Made by a program: the position numbers and the translations under genes
The notes under the pieces: generated by a model
Told to the model about the DNA's origin: nothing
Seen by the model: only the letters and a program-made list of their open reading frames with translations
Database searches by the model: none
Shown here: positions 43,901-51,718 of the stretch, piece by piece
How the letters are laid out: each line of letters begins with the position of its first letter
Numbering within the stretch: the stretch's first letter is position 1
Origin: Microbacterium sp. RU33B
GTDB taxonomy: Bacteria > Actinomycetota > Actinomycetes > Actinomycetales > Microbacteriaceae
DNA: 64,000 nt
Direction of reading: 5' to 3'
Assembly (NCBI RefSeq): GCF_900155915.1
Contig: NZ_FTPO01000002.1
Coordinates: 186,001 to 250,000, forward strand

Positions 43901-45314
43901 GCATAAGGTTGCGGCTGTACACACGCCCCCCCGCTGAGCCGGTTCCGTGGGTGAAGGCTCCGGCGATGTAGAGCTGGTCGCCGGAGAGTTGCGCCGTCTG
44001 AACGACGACAACACCACCCCCGACTGCGTTCTCCATCGTGAGATTCCAGCCCGCCGCCACGGCTCCCGTTGCGGGATTCAACGACACCGCTCCCACCGCC
44101 GGCTGACCGTTGACCGTTGTGAAGCGTCCACCTACGAAAAGGTTGCCGTTGGGGAGCGCCGCAAGAGCGTGAACCTGTTCGTTCAGTACGGGCGCGAAAC
44201 TCGGGATGAATTCACCGGTGGTCGCGTTGAAAGCTGCGAGAAACGGGCGATCGACGCGCCCGGAGCCGGCCGATGTGCGCTGCACATAGGCGAAGTTGCC
44301 GCCCACGTACATCGTGTTGCCGATCTGTGCGAACGCCTGCACCTCGACAGAGCTCATGTGCGTCTCTGATCCAGCAAGTCCGCCGACACCCCACGGGTTC
44401 GTCAGAGCGAAGGACGATGGCTGCTTGCGGTTCTGCGCCACGGCCGTCCCCGTGTCAGGAATGCGACTGAACTGCGCACTGAAGTTTGAGATCTTGGGTC
44501 GCACGTAGATCTCTGTGACCGGCTTGGCATACCCCATGCTCGTCGTCGAGGACCACAAGTAGCTCGAGGCGTCCGGAGTTCCGCGGACCTGGCTGCCGTA
44601 CGCGAACCCCCACGTGTAGTTCTGGTCGGTCTTCAGGCTCGAGTCGACCCGACGGAACGAGCTGTCGAAGCCGTAGTTGCCAACGGTACCGCCCGTGCCG
44701 GCCTGGCCGTCGAAGGAGAAGCTTGAGACTCCTTCCACGCTCCCCCAGGTCCACTTCCAGCCCTTGGCCTTCGCCAACTTGACCCGGACCTCCTGCCATG
44801 CAGAGCCGTCGATCGTCGTAGCGCGGCGCAGCCGCACACCATCAGCAAGCGCAGATACGGCTGTACCGTCGAGAAGGGCGTCGATCGTCGACGCCGACAT
44901 CTGAGCAGTAGTTCCCGTCGGGGCCGCTGGCTGGAGCAGCGTAGCGTCGCTGCCCTTACCGATGTACTTCGTCTCAAGGCTCTCACGCCCCTGACCGACC
45001 TTGACCCATCCGCCACCATCGGTGACCATGTCGCAGTAAACCTGGACGGGACGAGGCATCGAGGGCGTCAGCACCCAGTATGCGCCGGACTCGGAAGTCG
45101 GGTTGAGCTGCTTGATCTCCCAACAGGATGCGCCTGCTGTGTCCATGGTCATGCCGGTGTAAGCGGCAGGATCGAGGAACTCGGTCGCAAGCTCCTCGGG
45201 CGTCGCAGCAGTCGCGACCGGCGCGACTGCGAGCACAAGGCCCGACGCGAAGATCGCGCCGATAGCAATAGCAGCGGTCGTCCTGCTCATCCGAGCACGC
45301 ACAGCAGAAAACAT
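37995..45314 (-). CDS. Giant secreted multidomain protein (fibrinogen-like, propeller, FN3, LamG, PKD repeats)
   Basis: 2439 aa from the ATG at 45314 (GGGGG box upstream); an upstream GTG/ATG would spoil the signal peptide. In order: signal peptide (~10-38), fibrinogen-C-like domain (~45-275: YWVLTPSMPRPVQVYCDMVTDGGGW), delta-60-type propeller (~310-680: MYVGGNF, LFVGGRFTTVNG), FN3 (~690-780), PKD (~785-870), two LamG domains (~875-1290), seven more PKD domains (~1300-1910), then two identical PKD + jelly-roll modules (~1916-2168 and ~2178-2430). No sorting signal or membrane anchor at the C-terminus, so it is released or held by carbohydrate binding. Lies between the flippase and Wzz-like genes, suggesting a matrix protein that binds the exopolysaccharide. 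Confidence 0.9.
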   Translation of the reverse strand: MFSAVRARMSRTTAAIAIGAIFASGLVLAVAPVATAATPEELATEFLDPAAYTGMTMDTAGASCWEIKQLNPTSESGAYWVLTPSMPRPVQVYCDMVTDGGGWVKVGQGRESLETKYIGKGSDATLLQPAAPTGTTAQMSASTIDALLDGTAVSALADGVRLRRATTIDGSAWQEVRVKLAKAKGWKWTWGSVEGVSSFSFDGQAGTGGTVGNYGFDSSFRRVDSSLKTDQNYTWGFAYGSQVRGTPDASSYLWSSTTSMGYAKPVTEIYVRPKISNFSAQFSRIPDTGTAVAQNRKQPSSFALTNPWGVGGLAGSETHMSSVEVQAFAQIGNTMYVGGNFAYVQRTSAGSGRVDRPFLAAFNATTGEFIPSFAPVLNEQVHALAALPNGNLFVGGRFTTVNGQPAVGAVSLNPATGAVAAGWNLTMENAVGGGVVVVQTAQLSGDQLYIAGAFTHGTGSAGGRVYSRNLMRIDSDGRPDTNWRAEVKGGVRDVDVSADGAVAYPAGNFTSYRDTTTSNVAAVSTAPGADLVVDWIPTWSAASSYQQAVEQVGDRVWVGGSEHANFSFDDATYERLSGDITATQGGDFQAYGTTGTELFGTCHCRQFSYSGSYTWPNVGSSWTEVNDIHWVAAWDTTTGAYIPTFNPNLSTRAGSGPWAVQVGSADETVWVGGDITGARTSASGSAWLGGFARFPQADVTAPGVPTNFRMTAQSATTTTLAWTAPSGGLGTGTAGTYQILLDDRVVAETRSTSVIVPLKGERRYFVRAIDSAGNISASTGALTVPGGISKPSAAFTNAPAGLSVAFDASSSLSSVAVEDYTWVFGDGESVTTTGPTVVHEYVGGGQYSVTLYVRDINGAYGRTTLALVLEQPRPVDAYGGAVFDEEPWAFWRLAETSRDVAADSGKSNNRAVYQQGVARGLDGIVSGNTAAQFDGADDVVVSTTPVSNPTTYSTEAWFQTTTNRGGKIIGFGTAPSGRSNSYDRHVYMQDDGRLVFGVYTGVENKITSSVPYNDGRWHHVVATQSSEGMRLYIDGVLAGTHPQTGAENYTGYWRVGGDNTWGSSSAYFAGRIDEAAVYTTALSAAKVAQHFTLGIDLPPVVTDDAYARTVLANTPSAFWRLDQSKNGIVQDASGNGFGAGTVAGPTTNSASAVVGGLGSLSFNGQGQGVAADALIDGPTSYATEAWIRTTTTAGGKIIGFGNARVGSSNNYDRAVFMLPDGRLRAGVWTGQETTVTTATALNDGEWHHVVAQLGSGVLQLFVDGVFIGETTLPAPAQAYSGYWRLGGDSTWAGAQYFAGGIDEFALYSAPLTAAQIERHYLVGTGRDNVAPTASFTSAVENLTVSVDGSTSNDIDGNLVATSWDFGDGSASVTGVLAATHTYDSPGTYSVTLTVTDDRGASATSIAQITVTAPPNVPPVAASTVSIVDLTVTADGAGSADSDGTIASYVWDFGDGATATGVNATHTYASAGIFTVTLVVTDDDGAQHSVQRTVAAVAPNEAPIALIATSIEFLEVSFDGLGSSDSDGDVVSYLWDFGDGGTSTQATPAHNYAAGGTYSVSLTVADDDGATGTSTATIAVEPANAPPVAVIGSVATYLTVAFSSAGSVDIDGTIESYSWNFGDGATSTESSPTHAYSSAGTYDVTLSVTDDDGEEGVVTASVTVAPANVGPTAVIGSVATGLSVTFTAADSTDSDGSIVSYQWVFGDGETSTDAGPTHVYAASGSYTVSLTVTDDDGATHTASTVVTVAAANNAPTALFESSMSGLTATFDAAGSTDSDGSISSYGWSFGDGGTSELIAPVHTYASAGSYEVTLTVTDDDGAVATVVKTITVAAPNNGPTAVIGSSVIGLQVAFSSAGSADADGSIIGYSWSFGDGQTSTSANPSHTYASGGTFTVSLTVTDDDGAATSVSASVTVAPVNQVPSAVIGSLVSGLSVAFSGAGSSDADGSIVSHAWNFGDGQTSSEVSPSHTYDVAGSYTVTLTVTDNAGATGVATSVVSVGTPTTAEIVAENAQWSYYYGVAAPSANWKSLTFDATSWSSGAAPIGYGSSLVSTTLNVAAATDTRPRAVYFRKEFSLADASKVVSLDLSSVADDGVVIYVNGVEVVRSRMPSGTITHTTFASPQPPRTTAANASPVTVTVPVDLLVDGTNVITAETHVNYRGTPDLSFKLRATAVLGGTSVNQVPSAVIGSLVSGLSVAFSGAGSSDADGSIVSHAWNFGDGQTSSEVSPSHTYDVAGSYTVTLTVTDNAGATGVATSVVSVGTPTTAEIVAENAQWSYYYGVAAPSANWKSLTFDATSWSSGAAPIGYGSSLVSTTLNVAAATDTRPRAVYFRKEFSLADASKVVSLDLSSVADDGVVIYVNGVEVVRSRMPSGTITHTTFASPQPPRTTAANASPVTVTVPVDLLVDGTNVITAETHVNYRGTPDLSFKLHATVTALP
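38021..38779 (-). repeat. 759-bp perfect tandem module, copy nearest the stop codon
   Basis: Identical by eye to 38807-39565 over 759 nt (253 codons), with a 27-nt spacer; unit displacement 786 nt. Encodes one PKD domain and one jelly-roll domain (NAQWSYYYGVAAPSANWKSL...). The first differences are at the module edges (FKLHATV versus FKLRATA). Confidence 0.95.
38807..39565 (-). repeat. 759-bp perfect tandem module, upstream copy
   Basis: Second copy of the module at 38021-38779 in the same frame. Lack of even synonymous changes shows a very recent duplication or ongoing gene conversion. Confidence 0.95.
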
Positions 45315-45402
45315 CAGCAACCCCCAGCGTCGCACTTGCGCCTGTTCCAATCGGAACTTCCCCATTGGCGCACGTCCCACACGTGCACCTGGCGCTCAGC
45401 GA

Positions 45403-45432
45403 ATAATCGCAGGTGATGGCCCTAGTTGTCAA
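45403..45432 (-). promoter_or_regulatory. Candidate promoter of the giant secreted protein
   Basis: Minus-strand TTGACA (45432-45427) and GATTAT (45408-45403), 18 nt apart; the -35 is a perfect consensus and overlaps the end of the Wzz-like gene. The leader is ~80 nt and includes the hairpin GTTCC-AATC-GGAAC (45349-45362 area). Confidence 0.5.
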
Positions 45433-46817
45433 CCTGCGTCGACGGATCGAGCGTCTCGCGCAACTCTCTCTCGCTTCGGAGCTGCCTGCGACGCGTTCCC
45501 GACGTTATCCGCTGGCTCCGATTGCGGGGCCGGGCCTGTCGTGTCCTCCGGAACCCTTGGCGTGAGAAGAGCGCCAACGACCCGGGCATCCATCTCGTCG
45601 GCAGCCTCCAGAGTCGCCTGGATATCGGCGATACGGGTCACCGCTCTGGCGACCACAACGACAACGAGGTCGGATACGCGAAGGGCCGCCAGTTTGTCGG
45701 CGGTGCGTGTGGTGGGGGGCACATGCACGAGCTGGAGGACCCCGGGCGTCGCTGCGCCAGCGGAGTCCGCCAAGACCACCGTGGTCTCCACTCCGTTGTC
45801 TCGGAAGAGGGTGGCGCATGTGGCCGCGAGGGGCGAAGGCCACTCGGCTCCGCGTTCGTAGACGAAAGCGATCGATCGAGCTTCGTGCACACTAGCCACT
45901 CGAAGAAGCCGTTGAGTGGCAACCTCGATCGCGCCCATGGCGTCCGCGGGCTTGTCCCAGGATCCCAGGACGTCTACCTCGAGATCCCGGACGAGGTCAC
46001 TGGCGCCGCGCACCGTCTTGCGCCGCGAGTGCGTGACGAATGCGGCGATCACACCGACCGCAAAGCCGGCGGCAACACCGGACGCTAGCGCGAGTGTGCG
46101 GGACGGCTCGACCGCCACGATTGTCATGGATGCAGGATTGAGAACCGATCCACCGGTCGTGTCCACACCTTCGAGAGAGCTGATCCGTGATAGCAGAGCT
46201 GCGATCTGAAGGTTCAGGATCTGCTGATCAGCACTGGCCTCAGAAGCGGCCGGGCTACCGGGAGGCTCCACGGACAGTCGTTCGATGGCCGTCGTAAGCT
46301 GCTGGCGAAGATCCCCGATGCGATCCCGGTCCCTCTGCACGACGCTGTCGATGCTAGCTGCGGCTTGGTCCGACCGCGCGGTGAGGTAGGCCTCCGCGAG
46401 CGCTCCAGCGCCGTCCCGAGCGCGAGATTCACGGTCAGCGCTGACGGCGATCGTCATCGTCGTGCTGTCAGCGCCAGCGGATACCGTTGTGCTCTTTCTC
46501 AGTTCGCTGGCGTTCCACTGCTCGCCCAAACTCTCGACAGCAAGGTTCGCGACTTTGAATGAGGAGGCGGTGACCGCCTCCGCCGTCATGTCGAGGATGT
46601 TGGATGCATTTCGGTTGGAAGCATAAGGGTCGGACGAGATCGGAAACACGGCGACGGTGGTCGTCGCGATGTACGTTTGCGGCACAGCCACCAGGTAGAC
46701 CGCCGCGGCAAGGAGTCCCGCACCTGTAGTCGCGAGAATCATGGGCCAACGAGAAACCACGGCGGACCAATATCGTCCGAGGTCGATCGACGACTGCGCG
46801 CCGCGTACGTCTGTCAT
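45429..46817 (-). CDS. Wzz/chain-length-determinant-like polysaccharide co-polymerase
   Basis: 462 aa from the ATG at 46817 (GGGGGAAACGCAG upstream); longer frames run into the terminator hairpin at 46861. First membrane segment ~25-48, extracytoplasmic coiled-coil domain (~60-215), second segment ~235-260, then a cytosolic region (~270-430) shaped like a BY-kinase domain (VDVLGSWDKPADAMGAIEVATQRLLRVASVHEARSIAFVYE) but without a Walker A loop. So it probably sets chain length and lacks kinase activity. Confidence 0.85.
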   Translation of the reverse strand: MTDVRGAQSSIDLGRYWSAVVSRWPMILATTGAGLLAAAVYLVAVPQTYIATTTVAVFPISSDPYASNRNASNILDMTAEAVTASSFKVANLAVESLGEQWNASELRKSTTVSAGADSTTMTIAVSADRESRARDGAGALAEAYLTARSDQAAASIDSVVQRDRDRIGDLRQQLTTAIERLSVEPPGSPAASEASADQQILNLQIAALLSRISSLEGVDTTGGSVLNPASMTIVAVEPSRTLALASGVAAGFAVGVIAAFVTHSRRKTVRGASDLVRDLEVDVLGSWDKPADAMGAIEVATQRLLRVASVHEARSIAFVYERGAEWPSPLAATCATLFRDNGVETTVVLADSAGAATPGVLQLVHVPPTTRTADKLAALRVSDLVVVVVARAVTRIADIQATLEAADEMDARVVGALLTPRVPEDTTGPAPQSEPADNVGNASQAAPKRERVARDARSVDAG

Positions 46818-46860
46818 CTGCGTTTCCCCCAAAGCACGAACCGCAATTCTAACGGACCAC

Positions 46861-46900
46861 ATGCTGAAGGCCCGCTCGGTGCCGAGCGGGCCTTCAGCAT
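46861..46900 (-). terminator. Perfect 19-bp hairpin terminator of the glycoside hydrolase gene
   Basis: ATGCTGAAGGCCCGCTCGG and its exact inverse CCGAGCGGGCCTTCAGCAT flank a 2-nt TG. It stands 8 nt beyond the hydrolase stop and upstream of the Wzz-like start. Confidence 0.85.
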
Positions 46901-46907
46901 GTGGTGG

Positions 46908-48404
46908 TCAGCGGGACGAGAGCACCGCCTGGCGCCACGCCTCTTTCGAGGGTCCGTCGAGAAGGCGCCAGTCCGCATCCCGCGTGGAGTGGAAATACGT
47001 CACGAAGAGGGCTCCGTTCTTCCTGCTGTAGTCCGCCACAGCGTTGAGCCATTCTGCGCGTTTGCTTCCGGTCGCGTCGCTGGGGATCTTGCGTGACCCC
47101 GTCTCGGCGATGGCGTAGGGCTTGCCGGCAGATTGTGCGACGCGCACGACCGAGTCGAAGAGGTCGGCAGGGGATGCGTAGTAGTCGCGTGTCGGGTCGT
47201 GGACACCGTTGTACGGATCGAACGCCATCACATCGATGACGTCTGCACCGGGATAGTAGGTGCGCCAGTCCCTCTTTGACGCGGCCACAGTCGTCCACTG
47301 CGTCAGGATCAAAGTCGGGTACATGTTCTTCTTGCACACCTCATCCGCGATGGCGTCGATGCGCTGCCATGCGCGACGGTACTGATCAGCGGTGAACTTC
47401 CCCTGGTCGATCATCGGTTCCGGCTCGTGGATGTAACTCCAGTAGATGGTGACATCCGCGGGAGCCTCCGTGAACCAGCGGCGGAACTCTGCGTCGTGCT
47501 TGCCAGACAGGACGTCTTGAGGCATAGGACGGAACGAGAGGACCAGATCGCGGCCCGCAATCATCGGAGCACGCGAGTGCGTCCACGCGAAAGGCATCCC
47601 GGGGTCGAACACGCGGACGATCGGGAGCTTTCCGAATAGTCCGTCAACCTCAGCCAACGCCTGAGCATGCGATTGACTGCCCGTGGAGATACTCGAGCCG
47701 AACTGAGTGCCCGTAGGAGCGGGTCTCGTGCACTTCTCCGGCGTTCCCGGTTGGGCGGGCAGCCCGGGCTCAGGATTTGTCGGGGGCACGGGCTGAGTAG
47801 GAGGGGCAGGCTCGACCGGGGGGACGACCGCGGTGGCATCGACGAGTGAGACCGAGTCGACACTCAGCAAGGACCTGCTCTGGTATCCCCAGAAGAGAAC
47901 ATTGATGTCGAGCGTGGAACCGGCGAATCGCGTGGTGAACTCCAGCGTGATCTGCGTCCACGATGTGCTGGAGAGCTTCACCCGCTTCTCATGCGTGTAA
48001 CTCCCCCCGGCTGCGCTTTCGCGTGCCTTCACCGACGCCACGGCGTTCGGTTTGTCGGCCCGCACCCAGGCCGACAACGTGTAGCTCGTGCCCTTCGCGG
48101 CGTTCTTCACAGAGTCGAGGGCGTCATTCAGGACGACGGTCGAGAGGTCGGATGTACGCAGGACAGCGGCAGCGGAACCGTTCGGTCCCACGCTCTCAAC
48201 TCCGAGCGAGTGCGCAGCCGGCTTATTGACCCGCCAACCCTGCGAGCCCTTCGAGAAATCGCCGTTCACGACGAGTTCACCGGGCGCAGAGGTTGCAGCC
48301 TGGGCGGAAGCAAGCGGGGTCAGGGTGAGGACGAGCAGGACTGCGGTGAGGACCGCTGTATGGAGACGCCAGGTTCTGGGCGCGCGATGATGGGCACTAT
48401 GCAT
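46908..48404 (-). CDS. Secreted glycoside hydrolase with N-terminal carbohydrate-binding domain (GH26-like)
   Basis: 498 aa: signal peptide (~12-37), a CBM4/9-like jelly roll (~40-190: LVVNGDFSKGSQGWRV...WTQITLEFTT), a Pro-rich linker (~195-220) and a (beta/alpha)8 hydrolase domain. YWSYIHEPEP carries the likely acid/base Glu and YAIAETGSR the nucleophile Glu, as in GH26 and related clan-A enzymes. Probably trims or releases the exopolysaccharide made by this locus. Confidence 0.85.
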   Translation of the reverse strand: MHSAHHRAPRTWRLHTAVLTAVLLVLTLTPLASAQAATSAPGELVVNGDFSKGSQGWRVNKPAAHSLGVESVGPNGSAAAVLRTSDLSTVVLNDALDSVKNAAKGTSYTLSAWVRADKPNAVASVKARESAAGGSYTHEKRVKLSSTSWTQITLEFTTRFAGSTLDINVLFWGYQSRSLLSVDSVSLVDATAVVPPVEPAPPTQPVPPTNPEPGLPAQPGTPEKCTRPAPTGTQFGSSISTGSQSHAQALAEVDGLFGKLPIVRVFDPGMPFAWTHSRAPMIAGRDLVLSFRPMPQDVLSGKHDAEFRRWFTEAPADVTIYWSYIHEPEPMIDQGKFTADQYRRAWQRIDAIADEVCKKNMYPTLILTQWTTVAASKRDWRTYYPGADVIDVMAFDPYNGVHDPTRDYYASPADLFDSVVRVAQSAGKPYAIAETGSRKIPSDATGSKRAEWLNAVADYSRKNGALFVTYFHSTRDADWRLLDGPSKEAWRQAVLSSR

Positions 48405-48549
48405 GGATCTCCTCGGGCAAGGATCCCGCGGCCGATAGCAGGCCAGCGGTGTATCAATTCGGGTACGGACTCTCCAGCGGCTATTGCGCGGAGGTCCTCG
48501 TGCAGGCTATGTGCAGCCCTAGGTCACTTCCGGCCCGATGAGAAGGGTC
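48405..48549. other. Intergenic region, promoter of the glycoside hydrolase gene
   Basis: 145 nt between the hydrolase start and the end of the APS kinase gene; must hold the hydrolase promoter. No distinct motif recognised. Confidence 0.3.
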
Positions 48550-49731
48550 TCATACCGCTCTCACAATGCCGCGCGCCTCGAGAAGCTCCCGAATCTTCAC
48601 TACGCACGCAGCAACTTCCGTGTTGGAAGTGTCGATCTGTAGATCCGCGTCGGAGGGAACTTCGTAAGGAGAATCGATGCCTGTGAAGTCGGGGATCAGA
48701 CCGGCTCTCGCCTTTGCGTACAGGCCTTTTCGGTCCCTCGCTTCGGAGACCTCGAGCGACGTCGAAACGTGGACGAGAATGAACGGGTACTGCGGCTCGA
48801 CCTTCGCCCTCATCTGGAGGCGAGACTCGGTGAACGGCGCGATGGGGGCGCATATTGCAAGCCCCCCACCCTCCGCAACCCGAGCGGCGACCCACGCCTG
48901 ACGCTTCAGGTTCCGCTCGCGGTCCTGCCTTCCAAAACCCAGCTCTGAGGCCAGTTCTGCACGCACATGATCGCCATCCAGTAGCACGACGCCTTGACCC
49001 CCAGCGGCGCGCAAATCGTCGGCGAGGGCTCGGGCCACCGTGGACTTTCCCGCTCCGGAGAGACCCGTGAAGACGATCACTGCGCCGCGTTGAGAGGTCT
49101 CGATCGGGGCCAGCCGCCGATCAACGATCGAGGACGCCCCCGCAGCGCTCAGGATGGCCATGCTTCGGTCGCGACTCCCTGAGCCGAGATCTGACTCCGG
49201 CAGAAACGCGATCCGCGCGTCCGACATCAGAGTTGCACATTCGGAAAGCTGACGAAGAATCTCCAGCGAAGACCGACGGTCGCTCGACTCCTCCACGACG
49301 AAAGCGAGAGGCTCCGAGTGAGCGACGAGAGCGACGACATCGGCGGGTCGCAGGCGACCCCCGAACAGGACGACCTCCCTCCCGCTCAAAGCGTCCAGGC
49401 CGCCCAACCTGTGGCCCCGTGCGGGCCCGTGCTCCGGCGTGCGCAGACCCACCACAGGTCCCGCCAGCCACACTCCTGCCGAATCCGCTTTGTGCCCCTC
49501 GACGACGAGTTCTGCGAGCGGAGTGTTGTCGGGGTCGGCGATGCGCAGTCGACCGGCAGAAAAGGCAGTCTCGGCGACCGCCGCCTCGACCCTCAGGGAC
49601 GCGGTGAGTCCCTCGCGATCCGCGGCCGGGAGCTTGTACGAGCGGTCCGCCCCCGCAATTCCCAGCAGAAGGAACTCCAGCGTTTCGAGTCGTTCACCTT
49701 CCAGCACCGCTTGAGGCACATTCACAGTCAT
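48550..49731 (-). CDS. cysC: Adenylylsulfate kinase with N-terminal degenerate ATP-sulfurylase domain
   Basis: 393 aa. The C-terminal ~185 residues are a complete APS kinase: P-loop GLSGAGKS (223-230), DGDHVRAELASELGFGRQDRERNLKR, DRKGLYAKARAG and DFTGIDSPYE. The N-terminal ~205 residues resemble the PUA-like and part of the catalytic region of ATP sulfurylase (GRLRIADPDNTPLAELVVEG, WLAGPVVGL) but lack the HxGH active-site motif, so only the kinase should work. Makes PAPS for the sulfotransferases. ATGA overlap with the TauE gene. Confidence 0.92.
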   Translation of the reverse strand: MTVNVPQAVLEGERLETLEFLLLGIAGADRSYKLPAADREGLTASLRVEAAVAETAFSAGRLRIADPDNTPLAELVVEGHKADSAGVWLAGPVVGLRTPEHGPARGHRLGGLDALSGREVVLFGGRLRPADVVALVAHSEPLAFVVEESSDRRSSLEILRQLSECATLMSDARIAFLPESDLGSGSRDRSMAILSAAGASSIVDRRLAPIETSQRGAVIVFTGLSGAGKSTVARALADDLRAAGGQGVVLLDGDHVRAELASELGFGRQDRERNLKRQAWVAARVAEGGGLAICAPIAPFTESRLQMRAKVEPQYPFILVHVSTSLEVSEARDRKGLYAKARAGLIPDFTGIDSPYEVPSDADLQIDTSNTEVAACVVKIRELLEARGIVRAV

Positions 49732-50780
49732 GATCGAGGCCCGTTGGCAGGTCTTCTCGAGTCGTCCCCTGATTCAGGTCCGGGTGGCGGCGCTGCTTCT
49801 TTCTCATGTGGATCGCCGCTTTGCTGAGCCTGAGCACGTGCTTTGGCCGCTCGGGCTTCGCGCAACTCCGTGCTCGCCAGCGGTGGGAACCCGTAGTGGC
49901 GGCGGATCAGCATCCACACGACCGGGCCGAGCACGAGCGCCGAGATGAGGATGATCCCCGTGATCTCGTTGCTCACGCCGAGGAGCTTGAGACCCGACGC
50001 GAGCAGGACGAAGGCCAGCGCGCGCCGGATGATGCCGCCCGGCAGCCGTGCGGACAGCTGCGCTCCGATGAACGCACCGGGCACGCTGCCGATGATGAGC
50101 GGGATGGAGATGCCCATGTCGAGGTCGCCGTACATCGCGTGCGCGATCGCCGCGGAGGCGACGAGCGGCACGGCCTGGACCAGGTCGGTGCCGACGAGCT
50201 GACTGGCCTTGAGGCCGGGGTAGAGCAGCATGAGGCCGATGATGATGAGGGAGCCCGACCCCACGGAGGTCATGCCGACGATGAGGCCGCCCACGATGCC
50301 GAGGATGACGGTCGGGATGATCCTGACCCGCACCTCCGGTCGCTCCTGCGGGAGCGGTTCGCCTTTGCCGTCACGGGAGCGCGCACGCTCGACCAGGCGC
50401 ATATAGGCCCGCACCATGAGCATCGTCGCCGTGAAGAGGATCGCACCGCCCAGCGCGTACTTGACGACCTCCTGCACCTGCTCGCCGTCGCCCAGGGCCT
50501 TGAGCACGAACACGCCGGCGAACGCAGAGGGCACGGAGCCGACGCAGAGCCAGCCGACGAGCTTGAGATTCACCGTTCCGCGGCGGAGGTGCACGAATCC
50601 ACCCACGGGCTTCATGACGGCGCTGGCGACGAGATCGCTCGAGACGGCCGTCAGCGGAGAGACTCCGAAGAACAGCACGAGCATGGGCGTCATGAGCGCG
50701 CCGCCGCCCATCCCCGTCAATCCGACGACGATGCCGACGGCGAATGCGCCGATGATGAGGCCCCAGTCCATGTCTGGCAT
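49728..50780 (-). CDS. TauE/SafE-family sulfite/sulfonate exporter
   Basis: 350 aa, 8-9 transmembrane segments with the two-fold TauE/SafE motif (GLTGMGGGALMTPMLVLFFGVSP at the start; GMTSVGSGSLIIIGLMLLYPGLKASQLVGTDLVQAVPL in the second half). Cytosolic Lys/Pro-rich tail of ~45 residues. In the sulfation operon it could move sulfate, sulfite or a related anion. Confidence 0.9.
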   Translation of the reverse strand: MPDMDWGLIIGAFAVGIVVGLTGMGGGALMTPMLVLFFGVSPLTAVSSDLVASAVMKPVGGFVHLRRGTVNLKLVGWLCVGSVPSAFAGVFVLKALGDGEQVQEVVKYALGGAILFTATMLMVRAYMRLVERARSRDGKGEPLPQERPEVRVRIIPTVILGIVGGLIVGMTSVGSGSLIIIGLMLLYPGLKASQLVGTDLVQAVPLVASAAIAHAMYGDLDMGISIPLIIGSVPGAFIGAQLSARLPGGIIRRALAFVLLASGLKLLGVSNEITGIILISALVLGPVVWMLIRRHYGFPPLASTELREARAAKARAQAQQSGDPHEKEAAPPPGPESGDDSRRPANGPRS

Positions 50781-50962
50781 TGTTCCACAGCGTCACAAGG
50801 GCAGTTCGCCGTTCGCGTCGGCCGCGCTCTCTTGTAGGGTGTAGCCGGGGACTCATGCTCTGGGGGCATGTACTTCTGCCATCGCTGTGCTGGGGCGCAG
50901 CGGGTTCGGCAGTTCTGTCGTGCGCGGCATCCCCTTCACACCTGATCGGATCCTTGGGGGAC

Positions 50963-51718
50963 ATGATCGACGACAACGAACTCGCAGCCGAACTGGCGCG
51001 CGATGCGGGAGCACGGCTCCTCGAAGTGCAGAGGTCGGCCGAGCCGGCCGAGATCGGAACCGCGGCTCTGAAGGATCGCGGCGACCGCGTGAGCCAGGAG
51101 TTCCTCGCGACTGCTCTCACCGAGCACCGCGCGGACGACGCCGTGCTTTCCGAGGAAGCCGCGGACGACTCCGCCCGCCTCAGCGCTGATCGGGTGTGGA
51201 TCATCGATCCGCTCGACGGAACGCGGGAGTTCTCCGAGAACCGGCACGACTGGGCCGTCCACGTCGCGCTCTGGGAGCGGGGCGAGCTCGCGGCCGGCGC
51301 CGTGTCCCTCCCCGCCGAAGACATCGTCCTCTCCGCCGCCGATGCAGCCCAGGAATGGGAGCGCCCCGCGCGCATCCGCCTCGCCGTCTCGCGCAGCCGT
51401 GCGTCGGCGCTCGTGCAGGCGCTCGCCGAAGAACTGGACGCCGAACTCGTTCCGATGGGGTCGGCCGGCTTCAAGGTCGCCGCGGTCGTCCGCGGCGATG
51501 TGGATGCCTACGTCCACACCGGCGGTCAGTACGAATGGGACTCCGCCGCACCGGTCGCCGTCGCGCGTGCGGCCGGCCTCTTCACGTCTCGCGTCGACGG
51601 CTCCCCGTTGGAGTACAACCGCGAGAACCCGTACCTACCCGACTTGGTAGTCTGCAATCCCCTGCTCGCGGACGATCTGCTGCGCCGCCTCGACGCACTC
51701 ATGGAGAGGGAATCCTGA
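50963..51718 (+). CDS. cysQ: 3'(2'),5'-bisphosphate nucleotidase (PAP phosphatase)
   Basis: 251 aa from the ATG at 50963 (TTGGGGGAC upstream). Contains the metal-binding motifs of the inositol-monophosphatase superfamily: LSEEAADD, WIIDPLDGTREF and the C-terminal YEWDSAAPVAVARAAG. Removes PAP left by sulfotransferases. Divergent from the exporter/APS kinase and coupled to cysD by TGATG. Confidence 0.92.
   Translation: MIDDNELAAELARDAGARLLEVQRSAEPAEIGTAALKDRGDRVSQEFLATALTEHRADDAVLSEEAADDSARLSADRVWIIDPLDGTREFSENRHDWAVHVALWERGELAAGAVSLPAEDIVLSAADAAQEWERPARIRLAVSRSRASALVQALAEELDAELVPMGSAGFKVAAVVRGDVDAYVHTGGQYEWDSAAPVAVARAAGLFTSRVDGSPLEYNRENPYLPDLVVCNPLLADDLLRRLDALMERES

Noticed and set aside
45429..46817. 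Active BY-type tyrosine kinase
   Set aside because: The cytosolic region lacks a Walker A loop and a Tyr cluster; it looks like a co-polymerase only.
45429..46862. Longer N-terminus of the Wzz-like protein (start at 46862)
   Set aside because: It would read through the perfect terminator hairpin at 46861-46900, and the ATG at 46817 has a proper ribosome site.
50781..50962. Riboswitch or extended N-terminus before cysQ
   Set aside because: The upstream frame translates to unrelated Arg/Ser-rich sequence and I see no known riboswitch core; only a short CATGC/GCATG repeat.
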